DNA from: JBBDYG01 sp040901765
GTDB lineage: Bacteria > Planctomycetota > Planctomycetia > Pirellulales > Lacipirellulaceae
NCBI GenBank assembly: GCA_040901765.1
Contig: JBBDYG010000094.1
Location: forward strand, 25,227-89,226
Direction: 5' to 3'
Length of the DNA: 64,000 bases
Below are positions 44,558 through 54,368 of this stretch, in pieces. How positions within the stretch are numbered: position 1 is the first letter of the stretch; every line of letters begins with the position of its first letter. Under the pieces are notes generated by a model. The model saw only the letters and a program-made list of their open reading frames with translations, had not been told where the DNA came from and did not search any database. The position numbers and the translations under genes are program-made.

Positions 44558-44713
44558 GCAGACTTCGATGTGAAACGAGTAATAAGCGGCCGTCGGCGAG
44601 CCGCGGCGTCCTCGCCCGCGGCGAACCGCGAGTTGATGCCAAGAATGCTGATCGCCCGTAGAATGGCAATGACGTGCTGAAACAGGATCGATCTCAATCA
44701 TTCGGAGCGCGGC

Positions 44714-45610
44714 ATGAGCAGTTCAATACTGTCTTTACTGTTAGCCGTCTTGTCGATTCCCTCAATCGACGCCAAGTTCGCCCAGGTCGCGCCCGAGCAG
44801 AACTCCAAATCATTCGCGCGCTCCGCCGGCGAAGATCGCGCGGTAGTTCTCGTGCAGGGGCTATACCCGCATCCATTCAGCGACAGCAATGTCGCTCGTG
44901 CGATGTGGCAGGACTGGCAGGAGCCGGATAGCGAATTGGTGCAGTCGCTCGGTCGCGAAAGCGACGTCTATTCACTTGCCTACGCGCAACATGTCCCGGT
45001 GCATCAGATTGCTCAGGCCGCACGGATGATGGAGAAAGTCGCGAGGCTGCGAAAGCTGGGCTATACCGAGATTGTTCTCGTGGGCCACAGCGCCGGCGGC
45101 CTCATCGCGAGGCAGTTTGTCGAAGACCATCCCCAGGCCGGGGTCACCAAGGTGGTGCAGGTTTGCTCGCCCAACGGGGGATCCATGTTAGGCAACGCCG
45201 AGTTCAGCGTTCGCCGCAGCCAGGAAGTGTTCCTCACTTCACTTACCGAGTCGAGCCGAAAGCAAATGCTGGCGGAGCGAATCGAAAAGCGAATTCCCGA
45301 GCACGTGCAGTTTGTCTGCCTCGTGGGGCATCAAGAGTGCCGATTTGACTTCGATCTCTCATGCCGTTACTTTTCACTGCGTCCGTCGGCCGATGTTCGC
45401 GGCGATTGGATTGTCTCATCGTGCAGTCAGTGGACCCCCGACTTGCAGGAACAGGGCATTCCAGTCGTGCCGGTCAAGTCCTGTCACTTGTGGGTGGTTC
45501 AGCAGGAACGCGGTATCACAGAAATCCACCGGCTGGTGCGGGAAGACCAACCCCGCTGGACGCCGGCGCGTGTGAATGCGGCGCGGCGATTGGTGTTGGG
45601 GGCGGACTAA
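44714..45610 (+). CDS. Secreted alpha/beta hydrolase (lipase/esterase-like)
   Basis: 298 residues. Signal peptide about 1-20. AVVLVQGLYPHPF (oxyanion region) and the nucleophile elbow VLVGHSAGGLIARQFVEDHP identify an alpha/beta hydrolase; a candidate histidine is in KSCHLWVV. The C-terminus is basic. Substrate unknown. Confidence 0.83.
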   Translation: MSSSILSLLLAVLSIPSIDAKFAQVAPEQNSKSFARSAGEDRAVVLVQGLYPHPFSDSNVARAMWQDWQEPDSELVQSLGRESDVYSLAYAQHVPVHQIAQAARMMEKVARLRKLGYTEIVLVGHSAGGLIARQFVEDHPQAGVTKVVQVCSPNGGSMLGNAEFSVRRSQEVFLTSLTESSRKQMLAERIEKRIPEHVQFVCLVGHQECRFDFDLSCRYFSLRPSADVRGDWIVSSCSQWTPDLQEQGIPVVPVKSCHLWVVQQERGITEIHRLVREDQPRWTPARVNAARRLVLGAD

Positions 45611-45616
45611 CAAAGT

Positions 45617-47890
45617 TCATTCATCCCCAAACACGCGCGTGCTCTCTTCCTTGCGAATCGGCTGCGCGAGGTCGTCAGTTTGGATTTCGACCGCGAGGCG
45701 CAGATCGCCAGCTTCGGCGACTTGCACTTGCAGCCGATAGACGGTATCCGCCTTGGGCGCGAGGCTGGCAATTGGCTCGAAAGCGACGTTGCCGGCCTGA
45801 ATACTGTGGTTCGTTTCACCGTTGGCTGAGAGTAGGTTCATCCCAGGCGGCAACGTTGCGACGACGCGAACGTTCGTCGCGGCCTTGGTGCCCTGGTTGG
45901 TGACGCGGATTTCGTACGTCGTTTCGCCGCCGACTTCGATCGGATCCTCCTGATCGAGCACCTCAAAATCAATCGCTGCCAGGCCTTCGATTTGGACGTC
46001 TTGCGTATGGCTCGCTTCGAGGCCTTCGCTGGCGCGTCCTTCCACGACGAGAGTGTGCTGGCCCGACTCGACGGGCATCGCCACCAGCTCGACCGAACCA
46101 TCCTTCCCTTCGGGCAGTTCTGCGAGGCTCCAATGGACGCTATGCGTGGTCGCGTCGTACTCACCCATATTGTTGGCCTTCAGGAACCTCATGCCGCGGG
46201 GCAGTTTGGTGACGAGTTGCACGTCCTTGGCCGCGGCAGTGCCCGGATTGTGAACATTGACCAAGTAGGTGGCGGGCCGTTCGAGGAACCGTTTGCGCGG
46301 ACCTTCGACGGCGACTTCCAGGGCGGGAGCGATCACTTCGAATTGGGCCGCTTCTTCCGCCTGTAAATTCCCATCGCCTCGGGCGACGAACGGATGGACC
46401 ACTTCACCCGGTTTCTCGGCAGTGAGCATCAGTTCCATTTGCCGGGTCTCGCCAGCGCGAAGCGTGCCGACGGCGAATTCGAGCGAAGGCCCTGCCTCGT
46501 GGCGAAGGTTTTCTGGCACGTTGGCCAGCAGCATCACGCCCGTGGCGTCGCCCGTGCCGGCGTTCTGAAGTTCAATCTGCACCCGTTGTTGCCGGCCGAC
46601 GAGAACTTGCGGCGGAGCGCTGAGACGCAACGCCAGTTGAGGTCGCGTGCAAACGGTGCGCACCGAAGCATGCGCCGCGCAAGTAACGGTCGCCACGCTG
46701 CCGATTTGTCCTTCGGTCGTTGGTTCAAGCTGCATCTCGACCGAGCGCTCTTCGCCCGGCGAGAGAGAACCAATCTGCCAGAGAACCTCCGAGCCGGCGG
46801 ACTCCGCGGTGGGCGAGGTATTGATGAGCCGGGTTCCCTCGGGAACTTGGTCGCGAACGACGATTTCGGTCACCGGCTGTTCGCTAACGTTGCGAACCTT
46901 GACAACGAACTTGCACGACTTGCCGACTTGAATCTCAGCCGGCGCGAATTTTTGCACCAAAAGTCCGGACCGCTGTGGGCCTTCAAGCGAGCGTTCACCC
47001 GGCTTGCCTGCGCCTTCGGCGCCGCTGGCCTGTGTCGCAGCCGGCTCGCTGTCCAAGGGTGCCGAGCCTTCCTGCGCCGAGAAGGCCCGCGGCGCGATGG
47101 GTTCCACGGGAACCATGTTATCGGACGATGCCACCGGGCTGGCCGCGTCTCGATTCACTAAAACCGATCGCGTCCCCGGCACGGGCGAAACAGGCTCGGG
47201 CCCGGGCCCCTGCGCTGCTTGAAAACCTTGTTCGAGCGTCGTTTGATCCGTCGTCGCAGCGCTCTCACTTGTGAGGGCGGAACGCGCAAAGGGATTCGGC
47301 GGCGAACTGGCGATCTCGGCGGAGGGAGGTGCGGCCTCAAGGGGTTCAACGGTTTGCGACAATTGATCGCCGCCGCGCAGCGGGTTGACCGTTTCGCTTG
47401 CCATGGCGGTGGGCACGTCCGGCAGCGGCGGTACCGCCCCGTAGCGACTGTCGTCTCGCAGCGAATTGGCTGGAGGCTGGGTTGAAGAAGCCTCGTCACT
47501 CGGCGACTGACCCCGGGCGACGTCCGGCTCGGCGGCAAGGGGTGGCAGAGCGACGGTCGGGTCACTCTCCTCCGATGCGACTGCGTAGGCGGCTGACTCA
47601 ACGGGCACGATGGTGCCATAGCGACTGCCGTTATTCGGTGTAGCGGGCTCTGCCGCGGGCAGACCTGATGCAGCAGCGAGTGCATCGACCGCGGACGGAA
47701 TCGTTTGAGGATTGGCTATCGCCTGAGCGGCGGCGTCGAGGCTCGTGCTCCCGGGAGCCTGCGCGTGCTCGGCATTTGGCGCCGACCCAGGTTTGATCAC
47801 CGCGTAGTAAACACCCGCGCCAGCGGCGGGAAGCGTGAGGGAGGCGGCCACGATCGGCCAAAGAATTCGACGCGTCCGTGAGTCGGTCAT
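45617..47890 (-). CDS. Membrane-anchored DUF11 repeat protein
   Basis: 757 residues. N-terminal membrane anchor (RRILWPIVAASLTLPAAGAGVYYAVI), a low-complexity Pro/Ala/Ser region with YGxVPP-like repeats (about 40-315), then about four DUF11/CARDB-like beta-sandwich repeats (VRNVSEQPVTEIVVRDQVPEG, LQNAGTGDATGVMLLANVPE, VHNPGTAAAKDVQLVTKLP, VTNQGTKAATNVRVVATLPPG). It is probably an extracytoplasmic structural protein. Such long DUF11 proteins are common in Planctomycetota. Confidence 0.85.
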   Translation of the reverse strand: MTDSRTRRILWPIVAASLTLPAAGAGVYYAVIKPGSAPNAEHAQAPGSTSLDAAAQAIANPQTIPSAVDALAAASGLPAAEPATPNNGSRYGTIVPVESAAYAVASEESDPTVALPPLAAEPDVARGQSPSDEASSTQPPANSLRDDSRYGAVPPLPDVPTAMASETVNPLRGGDQLSQTVEPLEAAPPSAEIASSPPNPFARSALTSESAATTDQTTLEQGFQAAQGPGPEPVSPVPGTRSVLVNRDAASPVASSDNMVPVEPIAPRAFSAQEGSAPLDSEPAATQASGAEGAGKPGERSLEGPQRSGLLVQKFAPAEIQVGKSCKFVVKVRNVSEQPVTEIVVRDQVPEGTRLINTSPTAESAGSEVLWQIGSLSPGEERSVEMQLEPTTEGQIGSVATVTCAAHASVRTVCTRPQLALRLSAPPQVLVGRQQRVQIELQNAGTGDATGVMLLANVPENLRHEAGPSLEFAVGTLRAGETRQMELMLTAEKPGEVVHPFVARGDGNLQAEEAAQFEVIAPALEVAVEGPRKRFLERPATYLVNVHNPGTAAAKDVQLVTKLPRGMRFLKANNMGEYDATTHSVHWSLAELPEGKDGSVELVAMPVESGQHTLVVEGRASEGLEASHTQDVQIEGLAAIDFEVLDQEDPIEVGGETTYEIRVTNQGTKAATNVRVVATLPPGMNLLSANGETNHSIQAGNVAFEPIASLAPKADTVYRLQVQVAEAGDLRLAVEIQTDDLAQPIRKEESTRVFGDE

Positions 47891-48021
47891 GGGAATGATC
47901 CACTTCCGTGTGGAATGGGCAAAATAAAATCGTTCAACCCGGCGCGTGGGCCGGCGAGTGTCGTACCAAAACCCACGCGCGGCGCGAAGATGGATTTGAC
48001 AGGAGTGCTAGCAAGTAGCAA

Positions 48022-48079
48022 GTAGGTCAGGCTGTGCCTGACTAACCAACTGGCACTCGTCAGGCACAGCCTGACCTAC
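48022..48079. repeat. Perfect 21-bp inverted repeat, GTAGGTCAGGC family
   Basis: Left arm 48022-48042 (GTAGGTCAGGCTGTGCCTGA...) and right arm 48059-48079 are exact complements, with a 16-nt loop. The arm shares GTAGGTCAGGCT..GCCTGAC with 35025-35047. The right arm contains the stop codon of the 48076-49173 gene. Confidence 0.9.
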
Positions 48080-49173
48080 GGGGTGGGCCGGCAGTAGGAG
48101 AGGGCCAACAGGGCGTAGCCGGTCACCAAGTTCGGGTCGGCCTCCAGCCAACGGGCGTTGGTGTTGATCCAGCTTCCGTTGTCGAGTTGCGTCTCCGCAA
48201 GTTGGTCCACAAGTTCTTGCCGCCAATTGTGGGTCTGTCCCTGGCTATCTGTCAGCTCTTGTGTTTCCAGCGCCGCGAGTGCCTTGGCGAACGTGTGATA
48301 GTAGTAATACAACCCCGCGTCGCCCATGCCGGGATTCTGCTCGAGCGAGTAGTTCTTGCGAATCCAATCGTAAGCGGCCTTCACGCGCGGGTCATCTGGC
48401 CCCACGCCGGCGTAGATCATGCTCTTGAGTCCCGCGTAGGTCATCGAGCCATAGCTCCGCAGTCCGCCGCCCGGTGCTTCGCCGGCTTGGCTGCTGCCGC
48501 CGGCTGCGACGGTGTAATAAAACCCGCCGTCATCTACCTTCGCGGCAAACTCGGTCGTGTTGTACTGGCTTTCCAAATTCTGGCACCGCGATACGAACTG
48601 CAACGCCCGCTGCATGGCGGGGTCTTCAGGCCCGGTGCCCGATGCCTTCAGCGCGTCGATCAAATAGCTCGTGTTCGATAGATCGGGCCGTCGATGATTG
48701 CCATACCCCGCCCCACCGTAGCTCAAGCTCGATTCATCGTGTCCTTCACTTTTGTCCCACTGGATGTCCGTAACAAACGTCTTGGCGCTATCGATGATCG
48801 CCTGATATCGGCCATCCTGGTTGGCTTCGGAGAAGCACATGATTGCCAGGCAGGTTTCGTAATTCTTGTAGAGCGAATCCTTGGCATGGATCCCCCCATC
48901 GGGCTGCACATGCCCTTCGAGATACGCCAGTGCCTTACTCACGGCAGGGTCGTCCACGGTCCGCCCGTTCCGCAACAGCGCGGTGGCGACGAGTGCAGTA
49001 ATGCCAGGCCCCGACTGCTTGCTGAAGGAACCATCCTCGGCTTGCGCCTGACTCAAGAACGCCACGCCGCGACCGACCACGTCGTTGTACTTGCTCGCGG
49101 ACGGCTCGGCCGCCGAAACCGAGGAAGCGAGATAAATCAAAACCAGCGCGGCAGATAAGCGAGGTACGATCAT
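48076..49173 (-). CDS. Secreted terpene-cyclase/prenyltransferase-fold protein
   Basis: 365 residues from ATG 49173. Signal peptide (PRLSAALVLIYLASSVSAAE). Alpha/alpha-toroid repeats of the squalene-cyclase/prenyltransferase type: GVAFLSQAQAEDGSFSKQSG, ALAYLEGHVQPDGGIHAKDS, LSYGGAGYGNHRRPDLSNTSYLIDAL, SYGSMTYAGLKSMIYAGV, ETQLDNGSWINTNARWLEADP and LVTGYALLAL. The cyclase DxDD motif is not seen, so a protein-binding or non-cyclase role is likely. The stop codon lies inside a palindromic repeat. Confidence 0.82.
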   Translation of the reverse strand: MIVPRLSAALVLIYLASSVSAAEPSASKYNDVVGRGVAFLSQAQAEDGSFSKQSGPGITALVATALLRNGRTVDDPAVSKALAYLEGHVQPDGGIHAKDSLYKNYETCLAIMCFSEANQDGRYQAIIDSAKTFVTDIQWDKSEGHDESSLSYGGAGYGNHRRPDLSNTSYLIDALKASGTGPEDPAMQRALQFVSRCQNLESQYNTTEFAAKVDDGGFYYTVAAGGSSQAGEAPGGGLRSYGSMTYAGLKSMIYAGVGPDDPRVKAAYDWIRKNYSLEQNPGMGDAGLYYYYHTFAKALAALETQELTDSQGQTHNWRQELVDQLAETQLDNGSWINTNARWLEADPNLVTGYALLALSYCRPTP

Positions 49174-49304
49174 CGATTTGCTCCTGAAGATAAAGTGTTG
49201 CACGAGGAATTGTACGATATCCACCACATCGAGCAAACACGAGCGGCTTTTAATGCCGCGATGGGGCCAAATTGCTCGCCAAGCCGTGGATGGGTTAATT
49301 GGCT

Positions 49305-51542
49305 CTAGCCCCGCTTACGGCCTGTTTTGATCAGTTCGCCCTTGCGCTTGGGCTTCCGACCATCATCGGGCTGACCGTTTTGCAGGGCGTTGTCGCCACT
49401 CGCGAGCACGGCCATGAGACGCGCCTCGGCCTCGGACGAACTGATCCCTACCGGCGGGTTTGCCGACAGCAGTTCCAACTGGCTGCGGTAGGGCGACTCG
49501 CCGGGTTGGGCTTCGACCCGCACGTAGGTGCCGTCAGCCCGCAACTGCCGCGACCGTTGATTGTCGTTCAGATAAATCGGCATGATTTCTTGAGTAATTC
49601 GGCTGCGCAATTCGGCTGACTCTACCGGAAAAGCCACTTCCACCCGCCGCTCGAAGTTTCGCGGCATCCAGTCGGCGCTGCCTACGAAAACTTGTTCCTT
49701 GGGCCCCTCGCCGAAAATCATGATGCGACTATGCTCGAGAAATCGGTCGACGATGCTGCGAACGCGGATCGTTTCCGAAATGCCGGGCAATCCCGGCCGC
49801 AGACAGCAAATTCCACGAATGATGAGATCAATTGGCACTCCGGCCTGACTCGCCAAATACAGGGCCTCGATCGTCTCCTGGTCGACGAGCGAATTGAGCT
49901 TAGCAACGATCCGCGACTTTTTTCCCTGCCGAGAGCGCTCAGCTTGCTCGCCGATCAGCTCGATCATCCGCGCTTGCATGTCTTGCGGGGCGACGATCAG
50001 TTTTTGCCACTTATGGCTTTGCGAATACCCCGTTAGGAAATTGAACAGGGCGGACACATCATCGGAAATTGTCTTGTCGGCAGTAAACAGCCCCATATCG
50101 GTGTAAATAAGGGCCGTCGTGGGGTTGTAATTGCCCGATCCCAGATGAACGTACCGGCGAACCTTCTTTCCTTCCTGGCGAACAACCATCGCCAATTTGC
50201 AATGCGTCTTGAGATCCATGAAGCCAAACACGACGTGGACCCCGGCGCGTTCCATCTGCCTGGCCCATGTGATGTTGTTCGCCTCATCGAACCGGGCCTT
50301 CAGTTCCACGAGCGCGGTGACATGCTTGCCATTTTCCGCCGCTTCGATGAGCGCTCGTACGACCGGACTGTCGCCACTCGTGCGATAAAGCGTTTGCTTG
50401 ATGGCCAGCACCTGCGGGTCGCGGGCCGCTCGCTCGATAAACGCGACCACCGGCTGAAATGAGTCGAACGGATGATGCAACAGGAAATCGCGTTTTCCAA
50501 TTTCCGCGAATAGGTCGTCTCCAGGCCGAAGGCCAATCGGCGTGCCCGGGACATGCGGCTGTTCGCGCAGATCGTCCCGGCCGACTTTCTGGATCAATTC
50601 ATGCAGGCAGGCCATGTCAAGCATGCCGTCAATTGTGTAAACCTCGCTGTATGTATCGCTCGATCCCGCCGTGCCGCGTCGCAGGCCTTCCTCGCCGACC
50701 AGCATCTCGAGCAACTCGGGGTTCATGGTAGCCGACACTTCGAGTCGCACGGCGTCGCTGCGCTGGCGGGCGCGAAGTCGCGACTCAATCGCCCGCAGCA
50801 AATCGTCGGCCTCCTGTTCCAACAAGTCGACATCCATGTCGCGGGTCATGCGAAAGGCACCGGAGTCGAGGATTTCGTAGCCACCAAACAGCTCGGGAAG
50901 CCGCGCCTGCACGACGTCTTCCAGCAGCACGAACTCATGAGTCGAATCCGGCTCGACCGGCACGAACCTGGGCAAAACTTGCGGGAGCTGGACGACGGCG
51001 AACATCCGCTCCGGCCCAATGCCGCGCTTACGCTTGAGTCGCGCAGCCAGGTAGAGTCCGCGGTTGTGGAACCGCGGACTGGGATGGCTCGGATCGACCG
51101 CCATTGGCGTGAGCACCGGATAAATCCGCTGGCGAAAGAACTTGTCGAGCGAACGGCGGGCCTCCGCCGCCAAGTCCTTTTCGGCAATGATCTGAATCCG
51201 TTCCGCAGCGAGCGCCGGCAACACCGATTGACTCCAACAGCGGTACTGTTCATCCACAATTTGGCGGGTACGGGTGGCGATTCGCTCCAACTGCGCCAGC
51301 GGGCTTAACCCATCGGCCGGCGAGTCCTGCGGCAACTCGTCGCCATAGGCTTCCTCACGCAATCCCGCCACGCGAACCATGAAAAACTCATCGAGGTTCG
51401 ACGCGAAGATCGCCAGGAACTTCACTCGCTCCAGTAGCGGGTTGGTGGTGTCCTGTGCCTCTTCCAGCACGCGCGCGTTGAATTCCAACCAGCTAAGCTC
51501 GCGGTTGATGAAGTGCTCTGGTTGGAAAGCGGGTGCGGACAT
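49305..51542 (-). CDS. ppk: Polyphosphate kinase 1
   Basis: 745 residues. Reversibly transfers the ATP gamma-phosphate to polyphosphate. NRELSWLEFNARVLEEAQD (N domain), HHPFDSFQPVVAFI, AIKQTLYRTSGDSPVVRAL, RRYVHLGSGNYNP (phosphorylated-His region) and FLEHSRIMIFGEG, ADWMPRNFERRVEVAFPV are all present. The C-terminal 60 residues are longer than usual and end in Lys/Arg. Confidence 0.96.
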   Translation of the reverse strand: MSAPAFQPEHFINRELSWLEFNARVLEEAQDTTNPLLERVKFLAIFASNLDEFFMVRVAGLREEAYGDELPQDSPADGLSPLAQLERIATRTRQIVDEQYRCWSQSVLPALAAERIQIIAEKDLAAEARRSLDKFFRQRIYPVLTPMAVDPSHPSPRFHNRGLYLAARLKRKRGIGPERMFAVVQLPQVLPRFVPVEPDSTHEFVLLEDVVQARLPELFGGYEILDSGAFRMTRDMDVDLLEQEADDLLRAIESRLRARQRSDAVRLEVSATMNPELLEMLVGEEGLRRGTAGSSDTYSEVYTIDGMLDMACLHELIQKVGRDDLREQPHVPGTPIGLRPGDDLFAEIGKRDFLLHHPFDSFQPVVAFIERAARDPQVLAIKQTLYRTSGDSPVVRALIEAAENGKHVTALVELKARFDEANNITWARQMERAGVHVVFGFMDLKTHCKLAMVVRQEGKKVRRYVHLGSGNYNPTTALIYTDMGLFTADKTISDDVSALFNFLTGYSQSHKWQKLIVAPQDMQARMIELIGEQAERSRQGKKSRIVAKLNSLVDQETIEALYLASQAGVPIDLIIRGICCLRPGLPGISETIRVRSIVDRFLEHSRIMIFGEGPKEQVFVGSADWMPRNFERRVEVAFPVESAELRSRITQEIMPIYLNDNQRSRQLRADGTYVRVEAQPGESPYRSQLELLSANPPVGISSSEAEARLMAVLASGDNALQNGQPDDGRKPKRKGELIKTGRKRG

Positions 51543-51672
51543 AGTGAGGTTTAATTCTACCTTGGGCTGGGTGGCAGATCAGGGGCGGGGTTTTACCGGG
51601 GATTATGGGAATTTGGGCGTGCCACTTCTGCCGGTGATCGCTGGTTCCTATACTAAGCCACGTTCGTAGTGA

Positions 51673-51732
51673 AACCACAAGGCAGGAAGGACACGACGGA
51701 TAGCCTCCTTTTTCTTTGTGTCCTTCGGGGTT
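51673..51732. repeat. Imperfect inverted repeat upstream of the mutase gene
   Basis: AACCACAAGGCAGGAAGGAC... (51673-51694) pairs in part with GTGTCCTTCGGGGTT (51718-51732). Related in wording to the CACGGAG elements. It lies 15 bases before the mutase start. Confidence 0.45.
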
Positions 51733-51746
51733 AGTTCTCCGTTTTC

Positions 51747-53096
51747 ATGAGCGAGCTAATCATCAGCGTTTCCGGGCTTCGCGGCATCGTGGGCGAATCG
51801 CTCACGCCCGAGGTCGCCGCTCGTTACGCGCTAGCTTTTGGGGCCGAACTGCCTGCGGGACCAATTGTCATTACCCGCGATGGCCGGGCTTCGGGTGCGA
51901 TGTTCGCTGCGGCAGTGAGCGCCTCACTTGCCGCCGCGGGGCGCGACGTGTTCGACGGCGGAATTGCTGCCACGCCGACCAACGGCGTGCTGGTGCGTGA
52001 GCTGCCGGCGGCCGGCGGCATCCAAATTTCCGCCAGCCATAATCCGGCTGAATATAACGGCCTCAAGCTGTTCAGCCGCGAGGGCCGTGTGATTTCCGCG
52101 ATCGCAGGCGAGCGTGTCCTTCAGCGATTTCGTCGCGGTGAGAATCCAATACCGAGCAGTGCAGCCGGAAACGTTACGACACTTAACGACACAACGACGC
52201 GTCATCTGCGGCTGATTGAACAAACCGTCGATGTGGAGCGGGTTCGCGCTCAGCAGTTCCGCGTGCTTCTCGATTCTAACCACGGCGCGGGGAGCATCCT
52301 CGGCCGTGAATTGCTCGAACGCCTGGGCTGCACCGCGACGCTTCTCGGCGTGCCGCCGGATGGCCAATTCGAGAATCCGCCCGAACCAACCGCGGAGAAC
52401 TTGGCCGGCGTCTGCCCGCGCGTGCGCGAACTCGGCGCCGCAATCGGTTTCTGCCAAGACCCCGACGCCGATCGGCTGGCGATCATCGACGAGCGCGGCC
52501 AATACATCGGCGAAGAGTACACCCTGGCGCTGTGCGTCGATCATGTGTTGCGGCACACGCCGGGGCCGGTAGTCACAAATTGTTCGACCAGCCGGATGAC
52601 GCAGGACTTGGCCGAGAAGTATAATGTGCCGTTCCTTCGTTCCTCAGTCGGCGAGGCAAACGTCGTGGATGCAATGCTCGACCACCAAGCCATCATCGGC
52701 GGCGAAGGCAACGGCGGCGCGATCGATCCCCGCGTCGGCCTCGTGCGCGACAGCTTTGTCGGCATGGCGCTGGTCCTCGATGCGATGGCATCGCGCGGCT
52801 TGCCGCTCAGCGAACTGGTCGCAGAGCTCCCCCACTACGCGATCTATAAAACTAAAGTCACGCTAAGCCGCGAGCGCGTGGCGGCGGCGTTCGACTCGCT
52901 TCAGCAGCAGTTCGCCGACGCAATACCCGACAGGCTCGACGGCCTGCGGCTCGACTGGCCCGACCGCTGGCTGCTCGTGCGGGCGAGCAATACCGAGCCG
53001 ATTGTAAGGATCATTGCTGAAGCGCCGGATGCGGCGGCGGCGAAGGGGTTGTGCGAACGGGCGGCGGCGGTGCTGGCGACGGTCAAACCTAGATAA
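51747..53096 (+). CDS. glmM: Phosphoglucosamine/phosphomannomutase family enzyme
   Basis: 449 residues. Alpha-D-phosphohexomutase: SVSGLRGIVGESLTP, the active-site Ser in GIQISASHNPAEYNGLK, Mg ligands in QDPDADRLAIIDERG, sugar loop GGEGNGGAI and phosphate-binding RASNTEPIVRIIAE. The GEGNGG loop is shared by GlmM-like and ManB-like enzymes, so glucosamine versus mannose specificity is not settled; glmS nearby favours the former. Confidence 0.85.
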   Translation: MSELIISVSGLRGIVGESLTPEVAARYALAFGAELPAGPIVITRDGRASGAMFAAAVSASLAAAGRDVFDGGIAATPTNGVLVRELPAAGGIQISASHNPAEYNGLKLFSREGRVISAIAGERVLQRFRRGENPIPSSAAGNVTTLNDTTTRHLRLIEQTVDVERVRAQQFRVLLDSNHGAGSILGRELLERLGCTATLLGVPPDGQFENPPEPTAENLAGVCPRVRELGAAIGFCQDPDADRLAIIDERGQYIGEEYTLALCVDHVLRHTPGPVVTNCSTSRMTQDLAEKYNVPFLRSSVGEANVVDAMLDHQAIIGGEGNGGAIDPRVGLVRDSFVGMALVLDAMASRGLPLSELVAELPHYAIYKTKVTLSRERVAAAFDSLQQQFADAIPDRLDGLRLDWPDRWLLVRASNTEPIVRIIAEAPDAAAAKGLCERAAAVLATVKPR

Positions 53097-53140
53097 GAAT
53101 CTGCTTCGAAGAAGAACCATACAGAGAGCGAGGTTTGTAA

Positions 53141-53629
53141 ATGATTATCCTTCGACTTCTGCTGCTGGGTGGTGTTGTTGCAATTTTTTCGTCGTCTCTA
53201 TCTCTTCCGGCTTTTTGGGTCGCTAAAGGAAATGAACCGCGGCAAGAGTATTCTGGAATCAAGTGCCTTATGCTCTCCCCGTTCGGCGCAACAAATCCAG
53301 CTGCATTGGCAAATTTCTTGCTTCCGTGGTGGGCATACTCACTCTTGCGAGCTAGCCGGCAGCGTGAAGCTTCTGTCTATTTCAAGCCACTTGGAATATC
53401 CCTTGTCGCTTTGTTGCTCGCCTTGACTTTTCTCGGTCAAACCAAAATCACTGTCGCCGAACGGGGAGGAGACATCAGCTCGATTGTTGGCTACGGTCCT
53501 GGTTACTATCGATGGGTTACAAGCATCGCAGTTGCTTGTGCGGGTACTGCCGTGTTGGCGCTGATTCAATATTTTTTCGCCAAGCGAGAACAACCGATTG
53601 ACAGAGGCATCGCAATGAAGGAGTCGTAG
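53141..53629 (+). CDS. Small integral membrane protein, unknown
   Basis: 162 residues with four hydrophobic segments (LRLLLLGGVVAIF, NFLLPWWAYSLL, LGISLVALLLALTFLG, TSIAVACAGTAVLALIQYF). No family recognised. Visibly lower GC than its neighbours. Confidence 0.6.
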   Translation: MIILRLLLLGGVVAIFSSSLSLPAFWVAKGNEPRQEYSGIKCLMLSPFGATNPAALANFLLPWWAYSLLRASRQREASVYFKPLGISLVALLLALTFLGQTKITVAERGGDISSIVGYGPGYYRWVTSIAVACAGTAVLALIQYFFAKREQPIDRGIAMKES

Positions 53630-53699
53630 TGCCAACTGAATCGTAACACCAAGATTAAAAACGTCGTCGATCCACGCAAACACAATTGAAAGTTTCAGC

Positions 53700-54062
53700 A
53701 TGCCTACCCAACGCTCCGGTCCCATCGCGCTTTCAATTATCATCATCACCGTCGGCGTCGGCTGGCTGCTGTTGGCCATGGGCTACATGCCGGGCATTAA
53801 CTGGGTTTGGACGCTCGGGCTGGGGGTCGTCGGAGTGCTGACCTTTGTGCTGAGCGGTGGCGTGGACAAGGTTAGCGTCATACTGGGCCCCTTATTTCTG
53901 ATCAGTAGCCTTATGTCGGTGCTTCGCCAGACGGGCCGATTGAAAATCGACGCGGAGATTCCGATTCTGGTGATCTTGATTGGCGTGCTGCTGCTCATTG
54001 CGCAGATGCGATCAATCCCATCGCCGAAATGGTTCGTGCCGATTGATATGGACAAGCGATAG
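53700..54062 (+). CDS. Small membrane protein, unknown
   Basis: 120 residues with four hydrophobic segments (LSIIIITVGVGWLLLAMGYM, VWTLGLGVVGVLTFVL, VSVILGPLFLISSLMSVL, IPILVILIGVLLLI). The pattern resembles LiaF/DUF5668-type transmembrane repeats, but the similarity is too weak to name. It follows the previous membrane protein by 70 bases. Confidence 0.65.
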   Translation: MPTQRSGPIALSIIIITVGVGWLLLAMGYMPGINWVWTLGLGVVGVLTFVLSGGVDKVSVILGPLFLISSLMSVLRQTGRLKIDAEIPILVILIGVLLLIAQMRSIPSPKWFVPIDMDKR

Positions 54063-54097
54063 TCGGCAGTTGGTATTCGAGCGACCCAACACATTTC

Positions 54098-54355
54098 CTA
54101 CGCCGATCCATTCGACGTTGAGCTACGGGCCGATTCCATCGGCTCTAGCCGAATCACATGCCGCAAGTTAACCTGCACAGCGCGCTCATAGAAGGTCTGA
54201 CCGGGTTCGCCGGTCAGACCGATCATCGCCGAGCGCCGCCCAACCCATAGCAGGTCCGGATGCGGAATCTCAAAGCCCGCGCCGTCGGTCATCACAAGGC
54301 GGAATGGTCCGAAGGGCTGCTGTCGTAGGGCGTCGCGTAGTTCTTCGGCGGACAT
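54098..54355 (-). CDS. Small conserved hypothetical protein
   Basis: 85 residues from ATG 54355. ELRDALRQQPFGPFRLVMTDGAGFEIPHPDLLWVGRRSAMIGL...VNLRHVIRLEP is a pattern recurrent in many planctomycete genomes (FxPFRxxxxDGxxxxIxHPD); no function known. It lies just downstream of the VapC-like gene on the same strand. Confidence 0.75.
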   Translation of the reverse strand: MSAEELRDALRQQPFGPFRLVMTDGAGFEIPHPDLLWVGRRSAMIGLTGEPGQTFYERAVQVNLRHVIRLEPMESARSSTSNGSA

Positions 54356-54368
54356 GCCGGAATCCTCA

